DNA from: Hyphomicrobiales bacterium
Lineage (GTDB): Bacteria > Pseudomonadota > Alphaproteobacteria > Rhizobiales > Rhizobiaceae
Assembly (NCBI GenBank): GCA_900469625.1
Contig: UBXV01000013.1
Span: 1-64,000 of the forward strand
Length of the DNA: 64,000 nucleotides
Reading direction: 5' to 3'
The position numbers and the translations under genes are program-made. Below, in pieces: positions 8,794-18,064 of the stretch. Each line of letters starts with the position of its first letter. The stretch's first letter is position 1. The notes beneath the pieces were generated by a model. It did not search any database and was not told the origin of the DNA. It saw only the letters and a program-made list of their open reading frames with translations.

Positions 8794-11001
8794 TTATTTG
8801 TTCGGCCAGATTTCCTGCGCCTTGCTGACGTCGGCAAGCGCGCGCTGCGCGTCGCGATTGCCGGTGGCGGCAACCGCTTCGAAGATGCGCCGCGCCTCGG
8901 CGTAGCGCTTGAGATTGAGGTAGGCGTAGCCGCGCAACACCATCAGGTCCGTCCGCTGGGTCGAGATCTGCCCGAGCTGATCGAGGAAGATCAACGTTTC
9001 ACGGTAGCGTTTGGCGTCGAAGGCGGCGATCGCGCGATCGGCAAGGATCGCGCTCTGCAACTCCTCGACGCGGCCTCGGCTTTGCTTGGACCTCGTGGCG
9101 GCAACGGCGGCCTTGTTGGTCAGGCCGGCTCTGAGATAGGCGAGGCTCTGCCCGTAAGCCGCATCCTCGCGCATCTGCGATGCCGGTGCCTGCAGCGCAA
9201 CCTCGAAGGCTTCGGCCGCTTCCAGCGGCCGGTTCAGATCCATCAGGCACCAACCTCTGTTCAGTGCCGCCTGCGGCGATAGCTGTGCCGGGTTGATGCT
9301 CGTCCGGCATCCCGTCGCGCTTCGCACTGTCCTTTGCGGTTGGCGCGCCACGGCGACCGGCTGCTCTGTCACATAGCGGGTGGTGGTTTGCGGAGCAGGT
9401 TGCCGGGTGACCACCACGGGCTCCGTTCGCTGCACCGCCGTTGCCGGCACAGGCTCCCGCACCGGCGGCTGTTGCTGCCGGGCGATGGCGTCGCGCCGCT
9501 CCTCTTCGGTCTCGCCGAGGCGGGCGATGCGCTCGGAGCGCCCCGCCCATTGTCGCTGGATTTCAACCACGCCCGCGGTATCACCGAGCTGGCTGAGGCT
9601 GAGGGCCAGTCCATAGGCAGAGGGTTCGTCGTCGGGCTTCCAGCGAAGCGCGGTTGTAAACCACTGTGCGGCCGTCGCCGGTTGTTCCATCGCACGCGCA
9701 TACCAGCCGAACTGCTGGGCGGTGGCGGGATCGCGTCCCTTGGTGGTTTCCTGGGCTATCCGGGCCAAGACCTCTTCGCTGAGCGCCACCGGCGGCTCGA
9801 TCGCCAGCAGGTTTGCGGTGGCGGCGAAATAGGTGGCCTTGGCATCCTGCGAAGCGTCGCGCCAGGGATAGAGCACCTTTTCCGCATCCTCGTGGGCCTT
9901 GCGCGCGATCAGGGTCAGCGCCAGTCCCTGCGATGCGGAAGCCGAATCCTCCTTGTCGTGGGCGCGGCGGAACCATTGTTCGGCGGGCGCCATGTTGTCC
10001 CGGCGAAGCTGATACCAGCCCAGAAGCAAGGCGTCGCTCGCTAGTCCCTCGGTTTCGACCAGCCGCTCCAGCCGCTGGATGTATTTGGGATCGACCGCGA
10101 GCTTGCCGTCGCCGTCGCCTTCGGCAACGAAACGCCGCGCCAGGTCGTCGCGCAGGCTTTCGAACTCGGCAACGCCGCCTGGAGCCGTCCGCTCGAACGC
10201 CAGCAGTTCCTGCGCCATATCGTAAGGCAGGCCGGAAACGGCCTTTTGTACCGTCGCCAGTCTTTCCGGGGCGCTTTCGCAATTCTTCAAGACGTAGAGA
10301 TAGGCATCACGCGCGCGATCGGGCCGATCCGTCTGTACGAATGCATCCGCCACCCGCCACAGCACGTCGACCTCCGAGCAGGTGAGCAGGCTCGGCGTAC
10401 CGGCGGCCACCTCGATGACGGTCTCGTACTGCTTGAGATCGGAAGAGTTGACCAGCCTCGCCCGGGCTTCGGCAACATTCAGCCGCTCAAGCAGATCTGC
10501 CGGCGGTTTCCAGCCCGTTTCCGCGGTCTGGCGCTCTGCGATCGCCTTTCGCACCTCTGCGTAGCGTCCCTCCGAATAGAGCTGCCACATCGTTTCGAGC
10601 TGGACATCCTTGTTGCGCGGGACGGCAAGTGGGTCCTTCGGCGGGGTCCAATCGGGATAAAGTGCCCTCAGCCGCGAGATCTCTGCCTGCAACCGGGCCG
10701 TATCGCCCTTGCTGGCGAAGTACCTGAGCGCCGATTCGTCGACGACAGGTGCTGCCGCCTGCGGGCGCGTCGTCCCCGCGGCCGGCTGCTGGGTATTCTG
10801 CGCGACCTGCTGATACTCGGGAACGGTGCTCCTCGCCCCCTTGTCGACAAGGCCGAACGACGCCTCCTGAACGCCCTCGCCTGACCCGGAAGCTCCGGAG
10901 GCAGCGCCCAAATTTCTGCGCAGAAGTCCGTCGTCGGCAAAACCGGCAATCCCGACCGCCGTGAACATGATGCCGGCGATGACAACGGTTGAGGACTTCA
11001 T
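8794..11001 (-). CDS. bcsK: Cellulose biosynthesis TPR protein BcsK
   Basis: A 735-residue exported protein, last gene of the cellulose operon. The N-terminus MKSSTVVIAGIMFTAVGIAG looks like a signal or anchor helix. Alpha-helical TPR-like repeats fill roughly residues 90-480 (PAEQWFRRAHDKED, ARAMEQPATAAQWF). A Pro/Gln/Thr/Val linker follows, then a second TPR block (ALNRGWCLMDLNRPLEAAEAF, RGYAYLNLKRYAEARRIF). BcsK is known from class III bcs operons of rhizobia, where it stands in for the periplasmic TPR part of BcsC. I chose ATG 11001 because it overlaps the bcsZ stop as ATGA and has GGAG about 6 nt upstream; a GTG two codons earlier is also open. No outer-membrane beta-barrel is apparent. 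Confidence 0.82.
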   Translation of the reverse strand: MKSSTVVIAGIMFTAVGIAGFADDGLLRRNLGAASGASGSGEGVQEASFGLVDKGARSTVPEYQQVAQNTQQPAAGTTRPQAAAPVVDESALRYFASKGDTARLQAEISRLRALYPDWTPPKDPLAVPRNKDVQLETMWQLYSEGRYAEVRKAIAERQTAETGWKPPADLLERLNVAEARARLVNSSDLKQYETVIEVAAGTPSLLTCSEVDVLWRVADAFVQTDRPDRARDAYLYVLKNCESAPERLATVQKAVSGLPYDMAQELLAFERTAPGGVAEFESLRDDLARRFVAEGDGDGKLAVDPKYIQRLERLVETEGLASDALLLGWYQLRRDNMAPAEQWFRRAHDKEDSASASQGLALTLIARKAHEDAEKVLYPWRDASQDAKATYFAATANLLAIEPPVALSEEVLARIAQETTKGRDPATAQQFGWYARAMEQPATAAQWFTTALRWKPDDEPSAYGLALSLSQLGDTAGVVEIQRQWAGRSERIARLGETEEERRDAIARQQQPPVREPVPATAVQRTEPVVVTRQPAPQTTTRYVTEQPVAVARQPQRTVRSATGCRTSINPAQLSPQAALNRGWCLMDLNRPLEAAEAFEVALQAPASQMREDAAYGQSLAYLRAGLTNKAAVAATRSKQSRGRVEELQSAILADRAIAAFDAKRYRETLIFLDQLGQISTQRTDLMVLRGYAYLNLKRYAEARRIFEAVAATGNRDAQRALADVSKAQEIWPNK

Positions 11002-12053
11002 AGACACTCCGGACGCTTCTCCTTCGCATAAGACAACCCGAGAAGGTGCAGTGTCGAAGGATAATATTGCGTCGGGCTGAACACCTTGACGCGTTCGGGC
11101 AACGGAACCCGCTCGATGACACAGGCCAGAATATGGTTAACAAATTGATAACCGGGGTCGTTCAGCGTGGCTCGAACGCTCCCCGTCGCCACGTCGCTGA
11201 GGAGCAGATCGCCATCCTCCCCGAGCATGCCCTCACGCAAACGCGACAACAGCGCGGTGTCGTCGCTGCCGGCGCGAACGAGGTAGAGGGGGATGCGCAA
11301 AGCGTTGTAGCCGAACTCGACCGGAAACCCCTGGGCCGGTTTGAGGCGGGTCCTGGCGCTGACCCAATCGGCCGGCATCTTGCGCGGCCCGAACTGCAAC
11401 GCATCGAGCATGGCCTGCCCCCCATCCTGAAGCGCTTTCCACTTCGGTGAAGGTGCCACACGGTTGAGGACGGGGAAAGCCTCGAAAACCCAATAGGAGG
11501 GGTTAACGACAGGGCCATCATCGCGATCACCGGCAGAAAAGCCGGCGACGCCCGGCAAAAGCAGCGTGCGCCCGCCATATTCGGCCACGGTCTCGTCCAG
11601 AATGGATTTCGCTATCTTCGCAGCCGCGGCGAGATAGTCCTTGCGCTTCCAGCGCTCGCCGGCCAGCGTCAAGGCATATGCGATCAGGATGTCGCCATCG
11701 GTCGCATTGTTGATGTCGATCACATGCGGCTTTTCGCTCGGGCTCCACTTCCAGGCTGCGAGCCCGTCGTTACGCAGCAGCAGTTCGCGCCGGGTAAAGG
11801 ACCAGATCAACTCGAAATCGGCCGAACTGTCGGCAAGCACCGCCAGCAGCAGGCCATAGCCCTGCCCCTCGCTGTGGCTGATACCGCCATTGCCGTCATC
11901 GACGATGCGCCCGCCCGGGTCGAGAAATTTTGCCTTGTAGCTCTGCCAGTCCTCGGCACTGACGGTCCCGCTCCGTCCCTCAGCCTTTGCATGTCCTTGC
12001 GGAAGCGCAACGACAAGACCAAGGGCGAGGAGCAAAACCGAGCGCCATGTCAT
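10998..12053 (-). CDS. bcsZ: Periplasmic endo-beta-1,4-glucanase (GH8)
   Basis: A 351-residue glycoside hydrolase family 8 cellulase that trims nascent or misfolded glucan in the periplasm. A signal peptide ends around GHAKAE (residues 20-25). The general-acid glutamate lies in SHSEGQGYGLLLA near residues 57-68, and the second catalytic-region aspartate in NNATDGDILIAYAL near residues 115-128. Length and spacing match other BcsZ/CelC proteins. Start and stop both overlap neighbouring genes as ATGA, so its synthesis is coupled to BcsB and BcsK. Confidence 0.93.
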   Translation of the reverse strand: MTWRSVLLLALGLVVALPQGHAKAEGRSGTVSAEDWQSYKAKFLDPGGRIVDDGNGGISHSEGQGYGLLLAVLADSSADFELIWSFTRRELLLRNDGLAAWKWSPSEKPHVIDINNATDGDILIAYALTLAGERWKRKDYLAAAAKIAKSILDETVAEYGGRTLLLPGVAGFSAGDRDDGPVVNPSYWVFEAFPVLNRVAPSPKWKALQDGGQAMLDALQFGPRKMPADWVSARTRLKPAQGFPVEFGYNALRIPLYLVRAGSDDTALLSRLREGMLGEDGDLLLSDVATGSVRATLNDPGYQFVNHILACVIERVPLPERVKVFSPTQYYPSTLHLLGLSYAKEKRPECL

Positions 12054-14407
12054 TGGCGCCGCCCCAATCGGCTGAGCATCGACGCCGTCGCCAGACCGAG
12101 AAGAACCGACAGGGTCACCAGCAGCACGGCATAAAACAGGATGTTGCTCGACAGCCAGTTGGCGATGATCAATCGATAGTTGCCGATCGATGCGGGCCTT
12201 GTCTCGACGAAGTTGAAATTGGTGATCGGCACGACCTTGACGGATCCGGTTGCCGGTTCATAGGTCGAGATATGACCGGCGATCTGCTGCCATTGGTTGA
12301 TATCGGCAAGGGCTGCGACGCCATCGTTCAGCAGCCTGGCATTCGGCGCGGCGACTAGCGTCCATGTGGCGTCATCCGTCGGGTTTGCCCCTTGAGCCAC
12401 GAGCAATGATGCCGTTTCCGGCGGCGCAAACACGCCCTGTTCCTCGGGCAGAATGCGCAGCGAGCTCAGCGAGATGTCAAACTCCTGTTTCACCCAGTCC
12501 TGAAGCGCCGTCATCTGCGTGCGCCAGGCGCCGCCGCTCAACCGCGTCTGCCATTCGTCGATCGCCTTCTGGGTGTCTGCGCCGCGCCCGACGGCCTGGG
12601 CACTGCCCCACGACATCTGGCGGCTGGGATCGATGCCGACCTGCGTGAGCACGGTCTTCGGCAGTTCAGGCAAGGTGCCGACGAACAACGCATTGCGCGC
12701 GCCGGCGGCAAGCGGCGAAGCGATCATCTCGACCGCGAGCGGGCGACCGCCGGCAACGGCCATGCGGGCGAGGAACGTGGCCGCGGCCGACAGGGTGTCT
12801 GTATCCGCCCGGTCGATGAACAGCGGTATCGTGCCGACGCTGTTGCGATAGGGTGCGGCGGCACCGGAAGTCGCCGCAAGATTGGGGCGGCGGCCAATCC
12901 GAGCAAAGTCGGGAATATGGAGTTCCGAGGTATCGAACAGCGCAAAACGCGCATCGGTCGAGGCCGGAGCGCCGGGCGCGCAGACCTTGTCCTGCTCCGT
13001 CATCAGCACGGCCTCAAGCTCGATCAGGTTCGGCCCGGGCTTGAAATGGCGCATCGTCACGTTGATCGGCAGATGGCGCAGAATGCCGCCGGTGGCCGAA
13101 TCGAACGGGACCGTCGAGGCGATATTGCCATTGACGTAGATGTCGATCCGGCTACCGGGACGAACCGTTTCCGTGTAGGCGGCGTCGAGCAGGATCGTCG
13201 CCTCACCATAGGCATCGGCGTAAAAATCCGATGGCACAGCCACGGAGAATTTCGATCGAAAGCGGCGCCCGGTGAACTCGCGAGTCTCGATCCCCAGTTC
13301 CGAGAACCGCAGCCGCTTGTTCCCGGGGATCACGGGCGTTTCCGGCAAGAGCCAGCGCTCGGTATTGACGACATCGCGCGGGACGTCGCTCGGTCGGTCC
13401 ATCGGCTCGGCGACGGCCTCGATCGCCGACTGCACCGCTGGCCAGTCCGGGCCGCTCAGTACCAGCACGGGCGCGTTTGTCTTGCCGTCGCGAACAAAGG
13501 CCGCGACAGACCCTCCGGCAGCGCCATCCGGCAACGAGGGCAACAACGGCGACAGCTCGTCGACGGTGCCAGCGACCACGGTCAACTGCCCCGGCTTGCC
13601 CAACTCCGGCAGGCTTTCGCTGAAAACGATCCTTTGTGCCGGCATGTGGCCCCGTAGCGCCAGGCCCTGCGCCAGCCGCATCAGGCCCGCCGCGCGGCTC
13701 GGCTGCTGCATCCCCGGAACAACGAGGTTGAACGTCGTATGCCCCTTGTCGTCGAGGCCGACGGCGCGGATGTCGTCGACGCTCGAAAGCACGGCGCTTT
13801 CGGCGTTCGCGAAGGTGATGACGGCCGTGTCGGGCACGATCTCGGTCCACAGCTCATAGGTGGATTCGATCGTGCAATCGGTGCGGTGACGTTGCTGCAC
13901 CCGGAACCGGATATCGTTGGAGCCGGCACGCAGCAACCCGGCCGGCAGCTCATAGCTGCGCAACTCGGCCGTATCGGACGCCTTGATGGGCCCCTCTCCG
14001 ACGAGCTCCCCGTTGACGAAGACCGAAAGGGCCGAGGCCTCCGGCGCGATCACGATCGCATTCTGATAGCCGAATTTCAGCGTGGCGCCCGACTGCGCCT
14101 GGGACGGCGTCAGATAGATCGACCAAGTGCGCTCGTCGACCTCGCCCGTGAGCGACAGCGCGTCGAAGGGCACGATGTATCGGCTGAAGCCATCGCCCGC
14201 GCCGCCTGTCGCCGCGGCAGCCTCGCCATCAACCTTCGGCTCGGCGGCCGGCTGGTCGTCACCGGCACCGTCCGCTTGCGGCGGAAGTTCGATCGCGGGG
14301 TCGGCCGCCGGGCGTTCCCGCGACATATCGAACGGGTTCGACTGGGCGAAGGATTGTGTCGTTGCAGCGAGCAGCACTGCGAGGCAAGCAGTGAGCGCCC
14401 GGTTCAT
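12050..14407 (-). CDS. bcsB: Cellulose synthase periplasmic subunit BcsB
   Basis: A 785-residue periplasmic, membrane-anchored subunit that guides the glucan away from BcsA. It has a signal peptide (MNRALTACLAVLLAATTQSFAQ) and an acidic/Pro-rich spacer. The body is the long beta-rich domain with repeated carbohydrate-binding-like modules (FVNGELVGEGPIK, DIYVNGNIASTVPF). One C-terminal transmembrane helix (NILFYAVLLVTLSVLLGLA) is followed by a short basic tail. The frame is open for 51 codons further upstream. ATG 14407 is the real start because it overlaps the bcsA stop as ATGA and begins the signal peptide. Confidence 0.93.
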   Translation of the reverse strand: MNRALTACLAVLLAATTQSFAQSNPFDMSRERPAADPAIELPPQADGAGDDQPAAEPKVDGEAAAATGGAGDGFSRYIVPFDALSLTGEVDERTWSIYLTPSQAQSGATLKFGYQNAIVIAPEASALSVFVNGELVGEGPIKASDTAELRSYELPAGLLRAGSNDIRFRVQQRHRTDCTIESTYELWTEIVPDTAVITFANAESAVLSSVDDIRAVGLDDKGHTTFNLVVPGMQQPSRAAGLMRLAQGLALRGHMPAQRIVFSESLPELGKPGQLTVVAGTVDELSPLLPSLPDGAAGGSVAAFVRDGKTNAPVLVLSGPDWPAVQSAIEAVAEPMDRPSDVPRDVVNTERWLLPETPVIPGNKRLRFSELGIETREFTGRRFRSKFSVAVPSDFYADAYGEATILLDAAYTETVRPGSRIDIYVNGNIASTVPFDSATGGILRHLPINVTMRHFKPGPNLIELEAVLMTEQDKVCAPGAPASTDARFALFDTSELHIPDFARIGRRPNLAATSGAAAPYRNSVGTIPLFIDRADTDTLSAAATFLARMAVAGGRPLAVEMIASPLAAGARNALFVGTLPELPKTVLTQVGIDPSRQMSWGSAQAVGRGADTQKAIDEWQTRLSGGAWRTQMTALQDWVKQEFDISLSSLRILPEEQGVFAPPETASLLVAQGANPTDDATWTLVAAPNARLLNDGVAALADINQWQQIAGHISTYEPATGSVKVVPITNFNFVETRPASIGNYRLIIANWLSSNILFYAVLLVTLSVLLGLATASMLSRLGRRQ

Positions 14408-16584
14408 CGCGACGTCTCCGACTGGGCGTCCGAGGGGCGCATGCTGCGGGCGAAATAGATCAGCCCCCGGCTCATCTGGTAGAAGGCGAGCCACAGGAAC
14501 CAGGCCGTCCCCGCCAACAGTCCGGGATTTCCGCGCCGCCGCTTCTGGAACTCGCTCCACTGCTGGGAATTGGCAAAGATCAGGTCAGCCACCAGACTAT
14601 GGTGACGCGCGACCTGTGGCAGATAGCGACAGCCTAGCGTGGTGATATCGCCGGCGATCTCCTTGTTCTTGATCGCAACGGGCAGGGTCTCCGACGTGCC
14701 GTCGCCGCTATAGGGCTCGAAGCGGATCAGCCCGTCCGTGTCGACCGGCAGCGTTGCGGCATCGACGCCATAGACCTGGACGCGCGCGCCGTTGGCCGAA
14801 ACATCCTCGATGGTGGCGGGATACCATTGGTCGGCAACGCCGAATTCGCATCGCCTGCTGACCTTGACGCGCCGCGAGGCCGCCTTTTCGCCGCGCTCCG
14901 AAACGACGCCGAGCGCGCAGCCCGCCATGATCAGATTGAGCAGGTTCCACCCTCCCACAACCAGGGTGACGTCCGCCTTGTAGGGCTCGGTATAGACACG
15001 GTAGACGGTCATCAGAAGGGCGATGAAAAGCACTGCGAAGATGACGAAGAAGGGTCGGCTGATTTCCGACAGGCGGCTCTCCTGGATGGATTCATCCTTG
15101 GCGGTCACCTTGAAGGTCGGCCGGCTCGGGCGCATCAGCACGGAGATGACGGCCGGCAGCAGATGCACGGTCTGGGCGTATTCGTAGAGCTCGGAAATCC
15201 ACGGCCAGCGGAAGGCGCCGTAGAGATAGTTCTGCATCATCAGGTTCACCATCATGTAGGCGAGCGTGTAGGCGAGGAACTCGCCGCCGGATGCGGTGAA
15301 GATCTCCAGATCGAAGAACAGGTAGAAAAGCGGTGCAAACAGGAAGATCGTGCGCGACACCGGGAACAGCCAGAACAGCGTCGACGACATGTAGCAAAGC
15401 CGCTGCGGGATCGACAGGCCGCGCTTGAACAGCGGAAACCGGAACAGGAGGATCTGCATCATGCCCTGGGCCCAGCGGCTGCGCTGGCCGATGAAGCTGG
15501 CAAACGTCGCCGGCTGCAACCCGGCGATCAGCGGCCGGTCGACATAGATGCTGTTCCAGCCGCGCCCGTGCAGCGCCAGCGCCGTTTCGCAGTCCTCGGT
15601 GATGCTCATGCCGCTGAAGCCCTCGGTGTCTTCGAGGGCCTTGCGGCGCAGAACCGCAGCCGAGCCGCAAAAGAACGCAGCATTCCACTTGTCGAGGCCG
15701 CGCTGGATGATGCCGTAGAACATTTCGTTCTCGCTCGGCATCTTCTCGAACGTGCGCAGGTTGCGCTCGAGCGGATCGGGGTTGAGGAAGAAGTGCGGCG
15801 TCTGCACCAGGAAGAGCTTCGGATCGTTTTCGAAATAGCCGACCGTTTCCAGCAGGAAGTCACGGGCCGGAGCGTGGTCGGCGTCGAAGACGGCAATCAA
15901 TTCGCCGTCCGAATGCAGCATCCCGTTGTTGAGGTTGCCAGCCTTGGCATGCTCGTTGCGCTCGCGGGTGAGGTAGCGCACGCCGAGATCCTCGCAGAGC
16001 GCCTGCAACTGGACATGCCGGGCCGAGGCTCGCTGCGCCTCCACCAGGTTCATCGAATAGCGCTTCTGCTGGGTGCCGCCGTCGTCGAGCAGCCAGACCT
16101 GCAGCTTGTCGGCCGGATAATCCATGCCCTTGGCGGCAGCGAGCGTATTGGCCAGCAACTCCGCGTCTTCGTTGTAGGAGGGAACGAACACGTCGACCTT
16201 CGGAAAATTTCCGGGCGAAACGGCCTTGGCCTTTCGCGGCGGCAGCGGCATGGCCACGACGAACAAGCTCAACGACAGCATCATCACGCTGTACATTTCC
16301 GCGAGATAGAGCAGGAAGCCGGGAATGAAATTTTCAGGCTGGTTCAGCGGCGGCAGGGTGCTGGTCGTGCGCCAGTAGACATAGCGCAGCACGATCGCCG
16401 TGCCGAACGCGAGCGCGATCAGGCGCCAGCGGCCCTCCGCCTTGATGATTTTGAGGATCGCCATGAAGGTGACGACCAGGACGCTCACGATCAGCTGGGT
16501 CTGGAGATTGACCGGCAAGGTGATGACGGCCATGACGCAAAGGGAGAAAAACGCCCAAGCGACTACCGGACCGATCTTGTTCAT
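14404..16584 (-). CDS. bcsA: Cellulose synthase catalytic subunit with PilZ domain
   Basis: A 726-residue inner-membrane GT2 glycosyltransferase that polymerises UDP-glucose into beta-1,4-glucan and extrudes it. N-terminal transmembrane helices precede the cytosolic GT domain. That domain carries LLDDGG (about residue 165), FDADHAP (about 231), TEDCETALALH (about 328) and the processive QRSRW motif (about 365). More helices follow. The C-terminal PilZ-like region has DVSANG at about 594-599 and the arginine-rich RRVKVSRR about 20 residues earlier, so activation by c-di-GMP is expected. ATG 16584 has GGGAGG 8 nt upstream. The ATG two codons earlier sits too close to that site. Confidence 0.94.
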   Translation of the reverse strand: MNKIGPVVAWAFFSLCVMAVITLPVNLQTQLIVSVLVVTFMAILKIIKAEGRWRLIALAFGTAIVLRYVYWRTTSTLPPLNQPENFIPGFLLYLAEMYSVMMLSLSLFVVAMPLPPRKAKAVSPGNFPKVDVFVPSYNEDAELLANTLAAAKGMDYPADKLQVWLLDDGGTQQKRYSMNLVEAQRASARHVQLQALCEDLGVRYLTRERNEHAKAGNLNNGMLHSDGELIAVFDADHAPARDFLLETVGYFENDPKLFLVQTPHFFLNPDPLERNLRTFEKMPSENEMFYGIIQRGLDKWNAAFFCGSAAVLRRKALEDTEGFSGMSITEDCETALALHGRGWNSIYVDRPLIAGLQPATFASFIGQRSRWAQGMMQILLFRFPLFKRGLSIPQRLCYMSSTLFWLFPVSRTIFLFAPLFYLFFDLEIFTASGGEFLAYTLAYMMVNLMMQNYLYGAFRWPWISELYEYAQTVHLLPAVISVLMRPSRPTFKVTAKDESIQESRLSEISRPFFVIFAVLFIALLMTVYRVYTEPYKADVTLVVGGWNLLNLIMAGCALGVVSERGEKAASRRVKVSRRCEFGVADQWYPATIEDVSANGARVQVYGVDAATLPVDTDGLIRFEPYSGDGTSETLPVAIKNKEIAGDITTLGCRYLPQVARHHSLVADLIFANSQQWSEFQKRRRGNPGLLAGTAWFLWLAFYQMSRGLIYFARSMRPSDAQSETSR

Positions 16585-16696
16585 ACACATTGCCTCCCAG
16601 CATTCGGCGTCATGCCACTGGTATCGCGTAACGCATTTTCATCGGGGTTTTTGCAAACCCGATACCAGCAACTACCAAATGATGGTTAGGAGCTGA

Positions 16697-17674
16697 TTAA
16701 GGACAAACGCCTCCCGCCTGCGTATCGCAGGCCGGCGGAGGCACGATCACGCTCGGCGCGGCTTTTACCGTTCCACCGGGCTCCGGCAATCGGACGGCGT
16801 TCGACGTTGCCGGAACGGCTGCCGGTTGCTGACGCACCGGCTGTTCGACACGAACCGCGCGCCGGGCGGGTGCCGGTGCCGTCACGACGGTTGCCGGACG
16901 GATATCGGTGGGCGCGGGTTCCCGGCGGTAGATCGGGCTGCCAACCCGGCCGATACCCGCCTCCAGCGGCGGCGGGGCGCCGTAGGGGTTCCAGGCGGGG
17001 TCGCCGAACGAACCGACGATCGTGTAGTTGTAGACGGGCGCCAGAAGTTCGGTTTCGCTTGCACCGGTTGCGCAATAGCGCAAACGGATCTGGATGGTGC
17101 CATAGCCCTTGAGCGGCGAACGGTGATTTTCGGCGCCGCGGATCTGCTGCCAGGCGAAAATGCAGCCATCGCCGCCGTGACCACGGCCATAGGCATATCC
17201 GAACGGCCCGTAATTGTTCTGCAGGAAATCGGACGACTGGGCCAGCGCGACGCCGGGCAGCGCACGGCGGGCCTGGCGCATCATCTCCGAGCTTCTGACA
17301 GCGACGTAGCCGCTCGACTTCTGCTGGTCGAACCTTGGCTCCATCGGCCCGAAAAACTGGACCCGCAGGACGTTCTGGCCTGGCGTCGAAGCCGAGGTAT
17401 AGAGGTAGATATCCTGTTCGATCGCGTTGGTCCGCCGGCGTTCGACCACGTTCAAAACGGCTGGGCCGCCCGGCGGCGGCAGGACCAATGCGGTCTCCGC
17501 CGGAACGATTTTCGCGTTGGTCGGCGTGCCGACATCGTCCTGCGTCGCGCAGCCGGAAACCAGCGCGACTGCGGCAAATACAAATGCCAGCGAGGCCATG
17601 CCTCTCAGACGAACGTCGCCCTTCGGGCATTCGTCCGATGTGCCGAATCGCTTGCTGAAAAATCGTCCTGCCAT
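16697..17674 (-). CDS. bcsN: Cellulose biosynthesis lipoprotein-like protein BcsN
   Basis: A 325-residue protein of the BcsN family, known from class III cellulose operons of Rhizobiales, where it precedes bcsA; its function is not established. After a basic N-terminus, a hydrophobic stretch ASLAFVFAAVALVSGC ends in a lipobox (VSGC), so it is probably a lipoprotein. The central part (YLYTSASTPGQNVLRVQFFG, QNNYGPFGYAYGRG) precedes a Pro/Ala/Val-rich C-terminal third, as if tethered. ATG 17599 would give a shorter, more usual signal peptide than ATG 17674; neither has a good ribosome site. It lies 112 bp upstream of bcsA and is the operon's first gene. Confidence 0.8.
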   Translation of the reverse strand: MAGRFFSKRFGTSDECPKGDVRLRGMASLAFVFAAVALVSGCATQDDVGTPTNAKIVPAETALVLPPPGGPAVLNVVERRRTNAIEQDIYLYTSASTPGQNVLRVQFFGPMEPRFDQQKSSGYVAVRSSEMMRQARRALPGVALAQSSDFLQNNYGPFGYAYGRGHGGDGCIFAWQQIRGAENHRSPLKGYGTIQIRLRYCATGASETELLAPVYNYTIVGSFGDPAWNPYGAPPPLEAGIGRVGSPIYRREPAPTDIRPATVVTAPAPARRAVRVEQPVRQQPAAVPATSNAVRLPEPGGTVKAAPSVIVPPPACDTQAGGVCP

Positions 17675-18063
17675 ACCGGAGCATTAGTTGATTCAGGCAA
17701 ATTCGCAAACCCGCGAACGATGGGGGATTGTTTTTTGAGGCTCGCCGGCTGGTGGGCGCGAGCGGTCCTGCGCCGGTCAGCTGAATGCCAAGCCGATAAG
17801 CGATAGGTCACCATGCGCATCACCGGCCAATCGACAACGATGGGCAACGCATTCGCCACTGTGCCCTGAAGTTGCAATTGGCGACAGTAATTCTCGCGGA
17901 CAATTCCTGTGTTTCCCGCGAGATGGGCAAAAATGAGACAACACTCCTAAATGTAGCCCTTCATTAATCTTCCCTAAGATTTAAGGGTTGACCCCCCTAG
18001 GCGCAAACACCATCGTCGGCACATTGGGAGATCGGGGGACGAATTCATGATGGATTCCGTTTG
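17675..18063. promoter_or_regulatory. Divergent control region between bcsN and the export cluster
   Basis: This 389-bp gap holds both outward promoters. I see an inverted repeat TCTCGCGG at 17892-17899 and CCGCGAGA at 17916-17923 (16-nt loop), a plausible operator for a dimeric regulator or an RNA hairpin. TTGACC at 17988-17993 is a candidate -35 for the plus strand but has no convincing -10. The 17940-17990 stretch is AT-richer than its surroundings. No gene is visible apart from the mini-ORF listed next. Confidence 0.45.
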
Positions 18064-18064
18064 A
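18047..18064 (+). promoter_or_regulatory. Five-codon leader ORF coupled to the TolC-like gene
   Basis: ATG-ATG-GAT-TCC-GTT-TGA encodes MMDSV. It is preceded by GGGGGA at 18034-18039, about 7 nt from the ATG, which is the best ribosome site in this leader. Its TGA overlaps the ATG of the TolC-like gene as TGATG at 18062-18066. The arrangement suggests that ribosomes load on the mini-ORF and restart on the long gene, whose own upstream sequence has no good Shine-Dalgarno. Confidence 0.35.

Noticed and set aside
14408-14560. 51-codon upstream extension of bcsB
   Set aside because: It overlaps the bcsA coding end in another frame. The ATG at 14407 begins a signal peptide and overlaps the bcsA stop.
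14827-16689. Plus-strand open frame of about 620 codons
   Set aside because: Antisense of bcsA; low-complexity His/Gln/Glu/Arg composition and no motif.
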